DNA from: Selaginella tamariscina
Taxonomy: Eukaryota; Streptophyta; Lycopodiopsida; Selaginellales; Selaginellaceae
NCBI GenBank assembly: GCA_003024785.1
Contig: PUQB01000333.1
Coordinates: 211,001 to 275,000, forward strand
Length of the DNA stretch: 64,000 nt
Direction: 5' to 3'
In this document: positions 12,697 to 25,239 of the stretch, piece by piece
Layout of the letters: the number at the start of each line of letters is the position of its first letter
Position numbering within the stretch: the stretch's first letter is position 1
The notes under the pieces: generated by a model
Seen by the model: the letters and a program-made list of their open reading frames with translations, nothing else
Told to the model about the DNA's origin: nothing
The model's database searches: none
Translations under genes and position numbers: made by a program

Positions 12697-12913
12697 TGAA
12701 TGTGTGTGAAACTACGAGGAACATGTGTCAAACTATGGTATGGTGTGCGTGCGTGTGTGCACATAAAAGGATGAGGAGTAAGTGAATCAATATATATAAC
12801 ATACAAGCTCCAAGATGTGATAACAAGGAAGTTTTGTGGTGTGATGTGTAATGTAAGGACATAGTTTCGGAATATACATACTCGATACTATTACACATAC
12901 ACCTAAGACAAGG

Positions 12914-12945
<32 letters not shown>

Positions 12946-12946
12946 G
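11921..12946. other. Intergenic region with microsatellites, no gene seen
   Basis: AT-rich spacer with (TA)n at 12228-12260 and 12647-12693, (TG)n at 12262-12279 and mixed TG/TATA runs. The plus-strand open frame at 12471-12785 runs through the (TA)n repeat and shows no family similarity. Confidence 0.5.
12647..12693. repeat. (TA)n microsatellite
   Basis: Uninterrupted TA dinucleotide run of about 47 bp. Confidence 0.95.
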
Positions 12947-13326
12947 TCACCATTCAGGAAGAAGCTGCGATAGCATTTCAACAAAGAGCTTGCGAGCTTG
13001 TGATTTGGGCATGTCTCCCAAGCCTTGCCAAGCCTCCATCTTCTTCCTCAACCACTCGTCAGTGCTTATAACCGTACCTTGATCACATACATAACACAGA
13101 CATGTTAAAAAGTACATACACACATGCACACCTTTCACATATGAGTGTGTGTGTGTGTGTGAATATATATGTCCATACCTTGGTTGTGGCTATGGTAGGG
13201 ACCTTGAAGGGACTGCATCCAGTATGCCCAGAGAAGCGATTTCGGGTCGTCTTGTAGGAATTCGAGTGTTGAAGAGGGGCCTTTGGTCATGAATAGGCAC
13301 GCATCACGCCACTCCTGCTCCTCCAT
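12947..13326 (-). CDS. ACBP: Small acyl-CoA-binding protein
   Basis: Two exons (13179-13326 and 12947-13077) give an uninterrupted 92-aa protein, the usual size of 10-kDa cytosolic ACBPs that bind and carry long-chain acyl-CoA. Matching positions are YWMQSLQGP (family YKQATxGP), WLRKKMEAWQGLGDMPKSQA (family KW.AW..L.GMS..EA) and a C-terminal helix FVEMLSQLLP. The N-terminal part (MEEQEWRDACLFMTKG) is unusual, and the lysine of the family YKQA motif is replaced by glutamine. Ligand binding could therefore differ. The single intron has (AC)n near its 5' end and GT-rich sequence near its 3' end. It is the most upstream of four consecutive minus-strand genes. Confidence 0.75.
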
Positions 13327-14274
13327 TCTCTACCAATTTAACCCTATTTTTTCACAAGATCCAACCTTGGAGTGAATAGAATCTCATTTGGAATATTTTT
13401 TAGATTGTTATAATTAATTGGACACTTTCAACGTTTAAAGTGTCGACTTATTTAAGTTTAACTTAAATTACATAATTAAATTTAAATTAATAAATAATAG
13501 GTGGCGAACAATTCGGATAATAAAAATATGGGGACGCTAAAGAGGAAATATTAAATAGAAATTATTATTATTATTATTTTAAACTTTTAATATATAATTT
13601 ATTAGTTAATTCAGAAGAATAATTATTTATTTACATTGATTAATGTGTTAATTCAAATATTTATAATATTAAACCAGTTATAAACCTGTTACCATTTACC
13701 CACTATTTGATAAGTGTCCTTATTAGGTCATAATATTATCATACAGTCTACCCATTCTATTAATACCTTCTTTAATACTAAATAAATAATTTAAAATATT
13801 ATTTTGAATCTTATTTACCCTTTTAATTATAATGACAATCTTGAATTTAAAACCTCACATTTCTTTAAAGTTATTATCATATTTAATTAATTAATTAAAA
13901 AATGCCTCACGTTCCATGAGAGTTAATATCATATTTTTCTTAATTAATTAAACAGAGATAGTAACCTCATTCTGGCTACACTTACTTTGATTTTGACTTT
14001 TAATTTGCATTGTATAACATAAGTCCATACTTGTGAATACCTAAGAAAAACCCTCCTGACTTGCTCTCTTGATATTATCTCTTATTTAAGTGGTAATTAC
14101 TTTCATGACTGATGTTTGATAAATCAATACTTAAAAAGATAAGCAATTGTTATAATTCACAATTTACTTGTCCTTAATAAACTATTTATTGACTATTACA
14201 ATTCCCTCAACTATATCTGGTATAGTTTTGCCACGACTGCTCTTTACTTTAAAAGTTGATTATTGTTACTTACT
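13327..14274. other. AT-rich intergenic region, no gene seen
   Basis: AT-rich sequence with ATT triplet runs (13560-13580) and no recognisable coding frame. It includes the upstream region of the ACBP gene (TAGGGTTAAA on the minus strand about 13 nt before the ATG) and ends where the host retroelement LTR begins. Confidence 0.5.
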
Positions 14275-14978
14275 GAGTGATCACTTGCCAAGACGGATAG
14301 GAGGAGTGTACAAGCAATGGTGAAGCGGAGGCCAAGACTTCTACCGAAGGAGGGCGTCCAGAAGGATGTTGACACTGTCAGGCAGCACTAACAAATAGGG
14401 ACATGAGACAAGCAACACTATTAGTAAGTTAGATCCGATCGTCCATATTAACCACCAAGGTACTAAGAACGGCACGTGTGGGGGAGGCACATTAAGATAG
14501 TAGGCCAATACCCAATCCTAAGGAGGATGTCCATTGGGAGCATGACACCTAGTCCTATGGCCAAGTACCACTTGACCCTCTATTTAAGTAGGTAGGTGAG
14601 TAGTGGGTTGGGGTCCTTCTAGTTCATCTTCTTCTTGGGTCTTGTCCTTACTAGTAGATTGAGGTCTTGACTAGCGGAGGGCTGCCTTGTACTTCCCTGA
14701 TACAATATATATATCTTCCTGTTTAGGCTATGACTATTGTACCCCTTTCAATCTCTCTCTCTTTCGCTTCTATGCCCCTTAGAGGGAGCACACACACCCC
14801 AAAGGAACTCTCGTTCACCAATACACAGCGTCCGGTAGAGGCCACCAACACACACTCACATACATCACGAAGCCCCACTAGACCTCCAGCTCGAAGCCCT
14901 GGGAGTGGACATTAACAACAATGTCCTAGCGACCACCAAAACCACATGAATTCACCCCACATATGGGTCTACAGAGTC
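14275..14978 (+). repeat. 5' LTR of the host element
   Basis: Contains CTCTATTTAAGTAGG (a TATA-like promoter), the conserved GGGGTCCTTCTAGTTC and CTTCTTCTTGGGTCTTGT. It aligns, diverged, with the reverse complement of the LTRs at 33045-33733 and 36569-37255. The sequence following it (GACCATTTGTGATGACCACGG) matches the segment adjoining the 36569-37255 LTR. Confidence 0.6.
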
Positions 14979-15318
14979 CTTGATGACCATTTGTGATGAC
15001 CACGGAGGGATAGTTATCACATACAAATGGAGTTCATTGTAACATGTCGAGTTACTGCCCAAAGGAGAGATTGGAGAGCCGGGATTAACTCGTTCAAAAC
15101 AATTGGATATTAATGAGTACCAACGAGCCAAGAGGATGCATTGGGCCGATTGGAAGAGGCCAATAAAAGACAAGAAAGTACCTCGAATGCCACAGTTGGC
15201 CCCAACCTTGCTAGTCAAGATCTATGATGCGGATACCATGGGGCCAACCTTAGGAGGAGCAAAAAAAGGCGCCTTGAAGGATTAGGCAAGCAAATGACAA
15301 CAACGTCAAAATTGGTCT

Positions 15319-18300
15319 TGTTATATTTTTTACTATGACTCAATCCTTTGACTGTTGTTACCTATTGGATTATGTGATAAGCCCTAGGTGTAGAAGAAAC
15401 ATGCCCGCTTAGTGCAATTAAGTATTTAGTGATGATCCGGCTGGTGTCATTAGGTATTTGTAAGAAACTCTAGGCAAAGCTAGCACTTCTATTTAGAAAA
15501 CTCTCCCTCGATTTTGACGTCCCAGTTAGGTTTTTCGGTTAGTGAAGATGACTTTGGCATGTTATATAGGGGAACACCCCTAGGGTTTCCCTAACCCACA
15601 TCCTAAATCTCCACCCCCTTGGGTAGGGTTTAGGGGTAAGAGTTCGGTTAAGCTAAGACTCATCTCATTTAACTAAGGGGTTGGCATTTCGTGCAAGCCT
15701 ACTAACACATATAGGAAAAAGGGGGGGGGGCTCTGTCACATAAATAAAGTAGAGTATATGTAAGAGAGTTCCTAGGTTTTTGACAAGAGCTCATTATTCT
15801 TCTACCAATGCAAGCTCTAGCTTGTGTTGTCCATGCACAACCCTCTATTATGCTGCCTCAACTTCCAAACAATAGGGGTATGTCCCACCTTCAAGCTAGC
15901 TTACCCTTAACATTGCCATGGTTGAAAGGTCTTGTCGGATGTTCTAAGAGTCAGAGGTTGAGGCTTGTCTCCAGCTTCCTCCATGTCAAGCTAAGAAACA
16001 ACTCACAACTAAGCAAGGCATGTTCATGTCCTTGTCCAATTATGGGTGTGGATCTTGGCTGACAAATTTTTCTTACCGAGTTCCTAAGGGGTCACATAGG
16101 GGTTCTAGAGTTAGCATTGAGAGCCACATTCATAGCATTTGGTGCAACTCTTGAATTTAAGGTGCTATGGCATGATAGCCCACATTTGGGAAATAGTGTC
16201 ACATGAAGATGTGACACTAGGCTAGATGGCATTTAGTACAATGTGTTAGAGTTTTAACCTGAAGGGCTAATACATGGCTACCAAGTGGCCATTCGGCATC
16301 ATCACCCTGTGTGAGCAACGCTAAGTTTTTTAAGATAACATTAAGAGTCTGACTCAGAGGCCCAATTAGGCAAAAGACTTAGCGTCCTACCTTAAGTTTC
16401 CTAGAATGGCCATCCCTTGAACCCTAGAGAATAACCTGAGTAAACTTTAAGATCCTATCCCAGTAGACCTAGACAGGCTCATGCCCTAACCCCACAAAGG
16501 AGATGTGTTTCACACATACCCCTGTGACAGAGCCAAGGCATCGTCACTTATCCTTGAGGAATCACCCTCATTTGAGAGTACAACCCCTTTAGGGCGACAA
16601 GGGGTACCCTGAACCACGACTAACCCCTAAGGGTTTTGAGTGGCCTAGTCATACCCTAGACCTAGGACTAATACTTAGTGAGAACACGAGTGTGTGCCAT
16701 AGGCGAACATGAGTATTCTGCTAAGCAAACTCTTTAAGGTTAGGTTTAGTTAACCCTAAGTACATGACCTTGCAAGTGCCTCACGAAAGGGCTCTTGCTA
16801 ACACGCTTAGGTTGTTCAACCCCTGGATTCGAAAGAGAACACTCCCCTAGCCAAGTGTGCCTAAGCACACCTAGTTACGAGACTTAACCTCATGCCCAAG
16901 GCTTAGCACCCTAATGTGAGCACAAGCATGTATGTTTGTTATAGTATCCAACCCCTTGGCGACAAGCCCACGACACAACTCCAAAGGGCGTGCCTCAGGC
17001 ATTGTATCGTGTGACATCTAGCCCAGTGTCACATCTCCATGTGACACTGCCTTCCTCGTTGTGGGCTATCATGCCATAGCCCTTAGATTCGAGAGTTGCA
17101 CCAAGTGCCAAAACGTGGCTCCTAAATGCCAACTCTAGAACCCCTTAGTGAACCCTCAGGAACTGGGTAATGTGAACTTGTCAAACAAGATTCCACGCCC
17201 ATGGTTGGACAAGGACACGGATGTGCCTTGCTTGGCCATGAGTGCTACAGGCTGGAGACAAGCCTCAACCTCTGCATCTTGAAATGTGCATTTCGACAAG
17301 ACCTCCCAGGCACGGATTCGCCAACGTTAAGGGTAAGCTACCCTGAAGGTGGGATGTACCCTTGTCATCTGGAAGTTAGGGCAGCACAATAAAGGGTTGT
17401 GCCTTGATGACATAAGCTTGAACTTGCACCGGGAGAAGAGTAACGAGCTCAGTCATGAACTCAGGAACCCTCACTCTTACATACTCTATCTTATTTATGT
17501 GACGGAGCCCCCCCCTCTTTCTTGTATGTGTAAGTGGGTTGGCACGGAATGCCATCCCCTTAGTTAATGAGATTAGTTTGCACACTAATCCCTACCCCTA
17601 AACCCTACCCAACGGGGTGGGGGTTTTAGGGCGTGGGTTAGGGCAACCCTAGGGTTAGGTCAACCCTAGGGGTGTTCATAACCTTATTTAACATGCCAAA
17701 CTCATCTTAACTAGACGTCAAAATCGGGGGTGGGTTTTTTAGAAGGTAAGTGCTACCTTCACTTAGAGTTTCTTGCAACATTTAAAGATAGCCGGTTAGA
17801 CTACCCCTAAACACCTAAGTGCATTAAGCGGGCTGTTTCTCACTATATCTAGGGTCCGTCAACATAATACAATAGGTAACAATTAACCTCCAATTGGCTA
17901 GGGGGGTGTTCTCTTTGAAATCTAGGAGTTGAACAACCTAAACTCATTAGTATGAGCCCTTCCGTGAGGCACTTGTGGGGTTGTGTACTTAGGGTTATCC
18001 AAACTTAATCTTAGGGGAGTTTGCTTAGTAAAAACTCTTGTTCACCTATAGTGCACACTCGTGTCTTTACTAAGTACTAACCCTAAGACTAAGGTATAAC
18101 TTGACCACTCAAACCCTTAGGGGTAGTCGTGGTTCAAGGCACCCTTATCACTCTAAAGGGGTTGTACTCCCCGATGAAGGTGATTCCTCAATAGGTAAGT
18201 TACAATGCCTTGGCTTTGTCACAAGGGTATATGCTAAGCATGCCTCCTTAGTGGGGTTGGGGCATGAGTTTGTTTAGGTCTTTTGGGGTAAGGATTCTAA

Positions 18301-18512
18301 AGTCTACTTAGAATATCCTCTAAGGTTCAGGGGATAGTCATTCTAGAAGACTTAGGATAAGACCTAAGTCTTGTGTTTATTTGGGCATCTAGTTTAGGCT
18401 CTAGGGGTTGTTTTAGAAGACTAGGCATTGCTCACACAAGGAATTGACACTGAAAGGCCACTTGGCAGCCATGTGTTGCCACATGTTAATTCTCCAGGTT
18501 AAAACTCTGACA
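15319..18512 (+). mobile_element. Solo long LTR inserted in the host element, with 5-bp target duplication
   Basis: Starts TGTTATATTTTTTACTATGA and ends AAAACTCTGACA, both close to the termini of the LTR family at 48729-49694. It is flanked by GGTCT at 15314-15318 and again at 18513-18517. The related element at 33-37 kb keeps the empty site (AAATTCGGTCGCAAGCC in reverse), confirming insertion here. No internal coding region is present, so it is a solo LTR. The plus-oriented parts are 15319-16243 and about 17896-18512, separated by an inverted copy. Confidence 0.8.
16244..17895 (-). mobile_element. Inverted LTR copy nested in the solo LTR
   Basis: Begins with TGTTAGAGTTTTAACC, the reverse complement of the LTR end, and runs as the reverse complement of the same family. 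17030-17890 mirrors 15330-16215, and 16280-17000 mirrors the downstream part at 17896-18512 and 57800-58700. The LTR start (TACTATGACTC) is missing at its far end. No target duplication was found and about 150 bp of the recipient LTR is lost at the junction. This looks like a truncated or rearranged insertion. Confidence 0.65.
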
Positions 18513-18773
18513 GGTCTCAAGCCACAGACAACAAAGAGAGGTGTGAAGAACCCCCAGCATGTCCTAATGAAATTCTAGGTGTGGGAACGTGTGGGTATGA
18601 GCGACACCTGGACGAGTGAGACCTCCCGGTGACGACCTACAAAGCAGAGAGGGATGGATGGCTGGATGAAGGAAGTCTGCCACCTGCTCTTGACGTAGTT
18701 GAGATTGACGGCTACAATGATCCCCACACTATATAGCTGAATCCAGGGAGGAGACCTCGCATAGAAGAACCCA

Positions 18774-19187
18774 TGTCAAGCCACGATCCAAGAACAAGGA
18801 AGAGAGCAGGATTCTGAGAACAAGGAAGCTTGACTCAGGAGTAGGACAGGAACTAGAGCAGGATAGGAAATAGGAACCAGGAACAAAACAAGAGTAAGAG
18901 GCAAGGAGCAAGACAAGAACAAAGAACAAATGATTGTAGAATGATTGGTGTTGATAGTAACTAATTGTACAACAATTAGGTCGGAGCTAATCTGGTCATG
19001 AGCTAAAAATGGTGACCCTTATCCTCTAAGCATATCCTGTAGCATATCCTGTAGGCATATCCTGTAAGAATATCCTGTAGGTATATCCTGTAGGAATATC
19101 CTATAGGCATATCTATATATCCTATAGGCATATCCTATATCTTGTATCATGTATCCAAAATTCTACATCCTGTATCGGGTTGTGACA
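18774..19187 (-). repeat. 3' LTR of the 18.8-24.3 kb chromovirus
   Basis: Reads TGTCAAGCCACGATCC ... CGGGTTGTGACA on the plus strand and is a diverged direct repeat of 23820-24292. It contains tandem copies of a CATATCCTGTAGG motif at about 19030-19130. Confidence 0.85.
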
Positions 19188-19300
19188 TCACCTCCTCCCT
19201 AAGGACGAGTTCCACGAGTCTTGGGACCTGGTTTAGCAAGATAACGCCGATGGAAGGCAGCAACCTTAGAAGAAGCATGGAGTAAGTTGGATACAAGTTT

Positions 19301-22080
19301 TTAAGTGCGATCGATAGGCAAATAACCTTTCCAATCCACCAAGTATTGAAGTTGGTGGCGATGAAGACGAAAATCAAGGATGTCTGTAACTTCGTACTCA
19401 GGTTCATTGTTAATGACTACAGGAGGGGGAGGAGAAAAAGCACGACCAGGAAGAGAAGAAGGATGATACGGCTCCAACAAGGAGGTGTGAAACACATGAT
19501 AAGTTTCATCGTATGGTAACTTGAGTCGGAAAGTGGACCTCAGCCGCAATCCTGTAAGGGCTCAATCGTTGAAAATTCAACTTAGAAGAAGGCCTGTTGG
19601 TGCGAATATGCTACGAAGAAGCCACACGAGATTATCAATCTTGTATGTAAGTGCCGGTTGACGATGAGCATCAGCATGATGCTTGTACCGTTCTTGTGCC
19701 TGCTGAAGATGAACCCGGAGATCATCATGTATCTGATGAAGATGCTGGAGACGATCCTGTACTGCAGGAGCGGAAGAAGGAGAAACAAGAGTAGCAAAGT
19801 CAAAACGTGGATGGTAGCATGTGAGAGCGAAAGAAAGGTGTCTGGCCTATAGATGCATGAACGGAGTTGTTGTAGGCAAACTCCCCATTGGAAGAAGGTC
19901 CAACTAGTTGTCTGTTGGTAACTGATGAAGCAGCGAAGATATTGCTCCAAGGTCTGAATCGTGTGTTCGGACTGCCCATTAGTTTGTGGATGATATCCGG
20001 AAGAAAGATCCGCTTTGACTTGTAGACTTCAGAGAAGCTCTCACCAAAAGTTGGACATGAATTGTGGGTCTTGATCAGAAAAATGCTCTCAGGAATACCA
20101 TGATGTCAGAACACTTCATGGATCACCAACTCAGCAGTTGTCTCGTGTATCCGTCTTGTTGCATGGTAGGAAATGAGCCCGTTTGGTGAAATGGTTAACC
20201 ACAAGAACTGCATCGAATCCACGAGAAGGAGGAAGATCTGTGAGGAAATCCATAGAAATGCATCTCCAAGGAGCAGAAGGAACAGGAAGAGGACCAAGAA
20301 GACCAAGGGCGTGTGACGAGGCATTTGACCTATTGTAGGTGTCACAACTCCGTACAAACCTTTCCACAGAACCTCGCAACCCAGGCCACCAATAGTTGCA
20401 GTCACCAACTCAACTGTCTTGGCCACACAAAATGTCCTGTAGCCGGGTATCATGACAATCCTGTACCACACGAGTCCTACAAACACCAATAGGAAGGTAT
20501 AGGAGACCTTCCCAGTACATAGGAGTCCGTCCTGTATGGTGAATAACTTGTAGTCTGAACGGGAACTGAGGAAGAGGAGCTTGCAATGTCATGACTAATG
20601 TGCGAGAACACATTCTTTGCCAAGTTGTCTATAGCCAACTGCAAACAGATGTCATGTAAAAGTGTTGAATTTGCTGGAGCCTGATGAACCTGTAGTGCCG
20701 CAAGCCGAAAATGATCAGGACCCAACAACACTTGCTTTTGACAATCATATGCAGGATCACCTGAGGTTGGTGCAAGGTAGGAGTGCCTAGACAATGTGTC
20801 CGCTTTGCCATTCCGAAAACCGGGCTTGTAAATGATGACAAAATCAAAACGTGACAGGAATTCCGCCACCTAGCTTGTCGCCGACTAAGAACTCGAGCCG
20901 TTTGAAAAAACTTCAGGTTCTTGTAATCCATAAAGAACTTGTGCAGGATGCGCAGCACCTTTCAGGAAGTGCTGCCACTCCTCGAAGGAATCCACAAGGC
21001 CTTGAGTTTCTTGTCATGAATCTCATAATTGATCTCCACCGAAAGGAACTTACGAGAGTGAAAGGCTACAAGATGGAGTAACTTGTATTCTCAACTTGTG
21101 ATAGGATAGAAATCCGAGGCATCTGCTTCAACGAAGAAGGGACAAGAAGGATCAGGATGTGCTAAAATCAGAGCTGTCGTGAAGGCGTCCTTGAGTGCCT
21201 TGAATGCATGTTCCGCCTTATCGGACCAAGAGAAATCTCTTGTACGCTTGGTGAGTTCTGTGAGTGGAAGTACGTGCTTGGAGAAGTCCTGTATAATGCC
21301 TGTAGAAGTTTACAAAGCCAAAGAAACATTGTACGTCTCGTACAAACTTGGGGCTCTCCCACTCCATGATAGTCTTCACCTTGTGCATGTCCATGGAAAC
21401 GCTAACAGAGAGACAATGTAGCCCAAGAACTCCACAGTATCCTGTCGAAAAAACACTTATCCAACTTCGCATATAGCCATGCTCGCGAAGCCTCTAAGAA
21501 CTAGTCGTACATGCTTGTCATGTGCCGCCTGGTCCTTGGAGAAAATCAAAATTCATTGAGGTAAATCACCACAAACTGATCTAAGAAGTCACAAAAGATG
21601 TCATTTACCATGTGTTGGAACATAGTTGGGGCATTGGTAAGTTCGAAAGACATTACCATGTACTCAAAATGTCCATACTTTGTACGAAAGGCAGTCTTCC
21701 ACTCATCGCCTGGACAAATATGTACAAGATTGTAGGCCCCTCGTAAGTCGATCTTTGTGAACACCTTTGCTCCTCGTAGCCAATCGAGAAGTTCCGGAAT
21801 CAATGGCAATGAGTATCAATTCTGGATGTGACTTGATTCAAACCCTGTAGTGCACAACCAAGCGCAAATTCCTATCTTTCTTCTTAACAAAGAAGATAGG
21901 TGCTCTTGCATGGGACTTTGAGTGACGAATGAAGCCAGATGCCAATTTTCCTCGATGTACTGATGAAGAACCTCCAATTCTATAGGTGATAGTGCATAAA
22001 TTGGTCCGAATGGTGGAGTTTCCCTTCCGCAAGATCGATAGGACAGTCGTAGGACCTATGAACATGAAGAACTGCACCTT
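19301..22080 (-). pseudogene. Pol relic: RT, RNase H, integrase, chromodomain
   Basis: Fragments in order on the minus strand: RT around 21550-22080 ([23 protein letters not shown], then VVIYLNEF where YLDDI is expected), RNase H around 20480-21100 (ADTLSRHS), integrase about 19700-20480, a GPY-like segment (YHVFHTSLLEPYHPSSL) and a chromodomain (EYEVTDILDFR, LQYLVDWKGYLPIDRTWEP). Family function is copying and integrating the element; the chromodomain of chromoviruses guides integration to heterochromatin. The YLDD catalytic aspartates are altered to N and E, and frames are broken, so it is inactive. Confidence 0.8.
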
Positions 22081-22788
22081 GTGCTTGTCAAAAACGTCCT
22101 GAAAGGAGTGATACTTGGATGGCAGGGAAGAAGTAGGAAAAGGAGATTGAAAAAACAGGAGAGTCAGATACAGAAAAGGTAGAAGAGAACAGGGTTACTT
22201 GAAAGAAAAAGATGAAAAAGGAGCGGGATCAATGGCAAGTTTATGCATAGTAGTGGTAAGAAATCAGAAAGGAGAAGGAGGGAGCTGTGACTGAAAAAGA
22301 GGAAGGATCTTGGGGTTGGAACATAAGCAGAGTAATGAAAAGAGGCAGGATTGGGAAAAACCTGTGCAGATTTGACAAGTGTATAGGATTGGAAGAATCC
22401 TGTACAGAAGTTGTAGCACAGGAGTGAAGAGAGCCTGCGAGTGTGCTGATGAACCAACATGAGGTGGATCCTATTGAGGAGGAACCTTCGACATTGATAC
22501 AGGATTGGAAGAACCATGTACATGAATTTGCGAATTTACAGGAGTGGAGAGAGCCTGTGGATGTGCTGAAGAACTGACATGAGGTGAATCCTGTCGAGGG
22601 GGAGTCTTCAACACTGATATAGGAACAGGCACGATCAATCCTGTAGCTTGTACTGCCTCAGACACTAAGAATGTATCCTGCACGTAGGAAGGTATAGGAT
22701 TGATAGAATGGTATGAGCAACACCAATAGAGCCTGCTCCTACGTCCAACTTCGCGGCTCCTAGATGAAGTGGACATTGAAGTTTTCGA

Positions 22789-23723
22789 TTAAATTTCAGC
22801 TTCAACTTCACACGTCTTGAACTTTCTGGCTTTAATAAGACATTCCGCCACCTTGTGTCCTGCTTCACCACAATACAAGCATAGGTTCTCACTACGGCGA
22901 CGTTGCTTCTCAGCAGCAAAAAGTGAGCCACACTTGTATTTTCTCAACCTCCATAGGAACTGCTCCAGAAGGTGTCGCTGTACCACAATTGCAGGATTGG
23001 CTTGCAGGAACTGCTGATGGGATTTTCTTGACGACGCTCGAATAAATGGTTGTCGCAGCGAACGGCATGTTGCATGATCTCCACTAATGTTTGGGCATCC
23101 GTTAACGTAAGGAGAAGTCCTTCACGTCATCTCTCAACTCAAAACGGAAATGTTCGATCAATGCAATCTCGTCCCATGGAATGTTCGTGCAAAGTTGCTG
23201 AAATTCGGATGCATAGATAGAAGTTGGTCGGGATCCTTTGTCAGCTTGCGTAACTTTGTGCATGTGGAACGGTACTTGTTGGGATCTCCAAAGCAGGCTT
23301 CAAAGGCAGCCACAAGTCCTTCAAAGTCCTCCATCAATGGGTCATCACGCTCCAGCAAAGGGGCAACCCAAGCCCGTGGAGATCCAACTAGTAAGGATGC
23401 CAAAAGGCCAACCTTTTGCGCATTAGTCGAGTAGTGGCGTGGTTGCATGCGGATCAAAAGCCTGATCTGATTTAAAACCCTTGGAAATTGGCATGATTGC
23501 CACTGAACTTTTCCAGCATGCTGATCTTTGGCTCCAAAAAGTGTTCGATGGAGAGGAAACCATGGATGCTTGAGAGAGACCTACGCAACAGCCTGGAAGA
23601 TGCATCAGCAACTGCATGCGCCGTGTTGGTGGAACTTTGCAAATCTGTGACCACTTGGTGCAAAGTGGCCAGTTCATGAAGCAACATTTAGTGCTCGCGT
23701 TGAAATTGCTCAAAATCGGCCAT
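22789..23723 (-). pseudogene. Gag relic with CCHC zinc knuckle
   Basis: Starts at MADFEQFQREH, which runs into a stop at once; the reading resumes with MLLHELATLHQVV. It carries a retrotransposon gag core (KFSGNHANFQGF, FEACFGDPNKYRS) and one zinc knuckle, CLYCGEAGHKVAEC, near 22830-22890. Frames are interrupted, so no intact capsid protein is encoded. Confidence 0.75.
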
Positions 23724-23819
23724 GATCTATGAAAAAAAAAGGAGGAAAATGAAGAAGAAGAATCAAGGAAAAAAAAGTAATTGGAAATTGGAAAGCTATG
23801 AAATCAGTTATTATCAAAT

Positions 23820-24292
23820 TGTCAAGCCACGATCCAAGAATAAGAAAGAGAGTAGAATTCTAAGAACAAGGAAGCTTGACTCATGAGCATCACAGGAACT
23901 AGAGCAGGATAGGAACTAGAACCAGGAGCAGGATGAAACCAAGAACAAAACAAGAGTAGAGGCAAGGAGCAAGACAAGAACAAGATAAGAACAAGGAACA
24001 AGAATGATTGTAAATGACTGGTGTTAAAATAACCGATTGTACAACAATTAGGTCGGAGCTTTTATGCTCACAACTCCAAGATCTAATCTGGTCATGAGCT
24101 TAATTTAGTTATGAGCTAAAAATGATGACCCTTATCCTCTAGGCATATCCTGTAGCATATCCTGTAGGCATATCCTGTGGGAATATCCTGTAGGAATACC
24201 TTGTAGGCATATCCTGTAGGTATATCCTATAGGCATATCATGTATCCTGTATCCTGTATCCGGAATCCTGCATCCTGTATCGGGTCGTGACA
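23820..24292 (-). repeat. 5' LTR of the 18.8-24.3 kb chromovirus
   Basis: Direct repeat partner of 18774-19187, with TG...CA ends on both strands and a run of ATCCTGTAGG-like tandem units at about 24130-24260. It is longer than its partner mainly through that run and small indels. Confidence 0.85.
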
Positions 24293-25239
24293 CCCCAAGG
24301 GATGGGAAGCATGTGATGGGGGCAAGAAACTCGAAACGATGACAACAACAATGGAGTGATGGTGGATGAGAGCTAGAAATTTCATGTGGCCAAGGCAATG
24401 TGGTAGTGAACCCAGGGCCATCGTCACTCAGAAGGGAAAGGTTAAATTGTGTTTGTGATAATTTAAAGGTATATTACGTATATTCATGTGTTTTTTAAAG
24501 TTTTTCTTAGCGACACCCACTAACGAAAAGACTCCACACAATTAGGCTAGGGTGAGTACCAAAGTAGTGACTTGAGGTTCCGCAAGGCCAGGCAACACAT
24601 GGAAAGACGACATGTGAGAAGGCAATTGGACGTCGATGAACTAACTGACTGGGAAGAGGTGCTGGTGAAAGGGGTTGCACAATGGCCAACAAGGGATGAG
24701 GGGATTCTGTCTAGGGCGAGGGAATTTGCCCAAGCGAGTGAGACTATATAAACCATGCGAGGGGATTCCATAGGGTCATACGACATAGCTGCGACAACCA
24801 AGAGGCAAGGGGATACCATCTTAGGGCGAGGAGAATCCACCTAGGCAACAAAGGCCATCACGATGGTGTGAAGGATACCGCAAGGTTGTATGGTCCTACC
24901 AAGACCTCTACTAGATGAGGGTTATCATTTAGACAGGGAGCACTATGCCACCAACCAAGATGCGGTCCCACGAAGGGGACCTCCAAGGGACAGCCAGAAG
25001 GAGCCCATCATCATCACCTCTTCAATGAGGAGGATGGGTGCACGAAGGAAGCACAAGGTACCCTCATGACATGTCTCAGCACGTCCGAAGTAGAAGGATC
25101 AGCTTACAGGGGTTCCCAACAAAACTTAGAACCTAGTAACATTATTAGCCCATGCACTCAATTGGATGCAATAGAGCATGGTGGGCAGTGTCCTGCTTGT
25201 GTTCAAGGGAGCGAGGAGCAAAGACACTGACTAGCACGT

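Larger units (their letters stand above)
18774..24292 (-). mobile_element. Degenerate Ty3/gypsy chromovirus, minus strand
   Basis: Complete in outline: LTRs at 18774-19187 and 23820-24292, gag at the right and pol running leftward to a chromodomain near 19310-19440. The purine-rich AGGGAGGAGGTGA on the minus strand sits next to the left (3') LTR as polypurine tract. Flanks ACCCA and CCCCA are a near-match target duplication. The flanking host sequence AGAACCCA joins to CCCCAAGGGATGGGAAG, as in the uninterrupted relative (AGAACCCATGAGAGGGAATG). Many frameshifts and stops, and 414 vs 473-bp LTRs, mark it as old. Confidence 0.85.

Noticed and set aside
12471-12785. 104-aa plus-strand open frame
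   Set aside because: A third of it is a (TA)n repeat read as IYIYIY; no family similarity.
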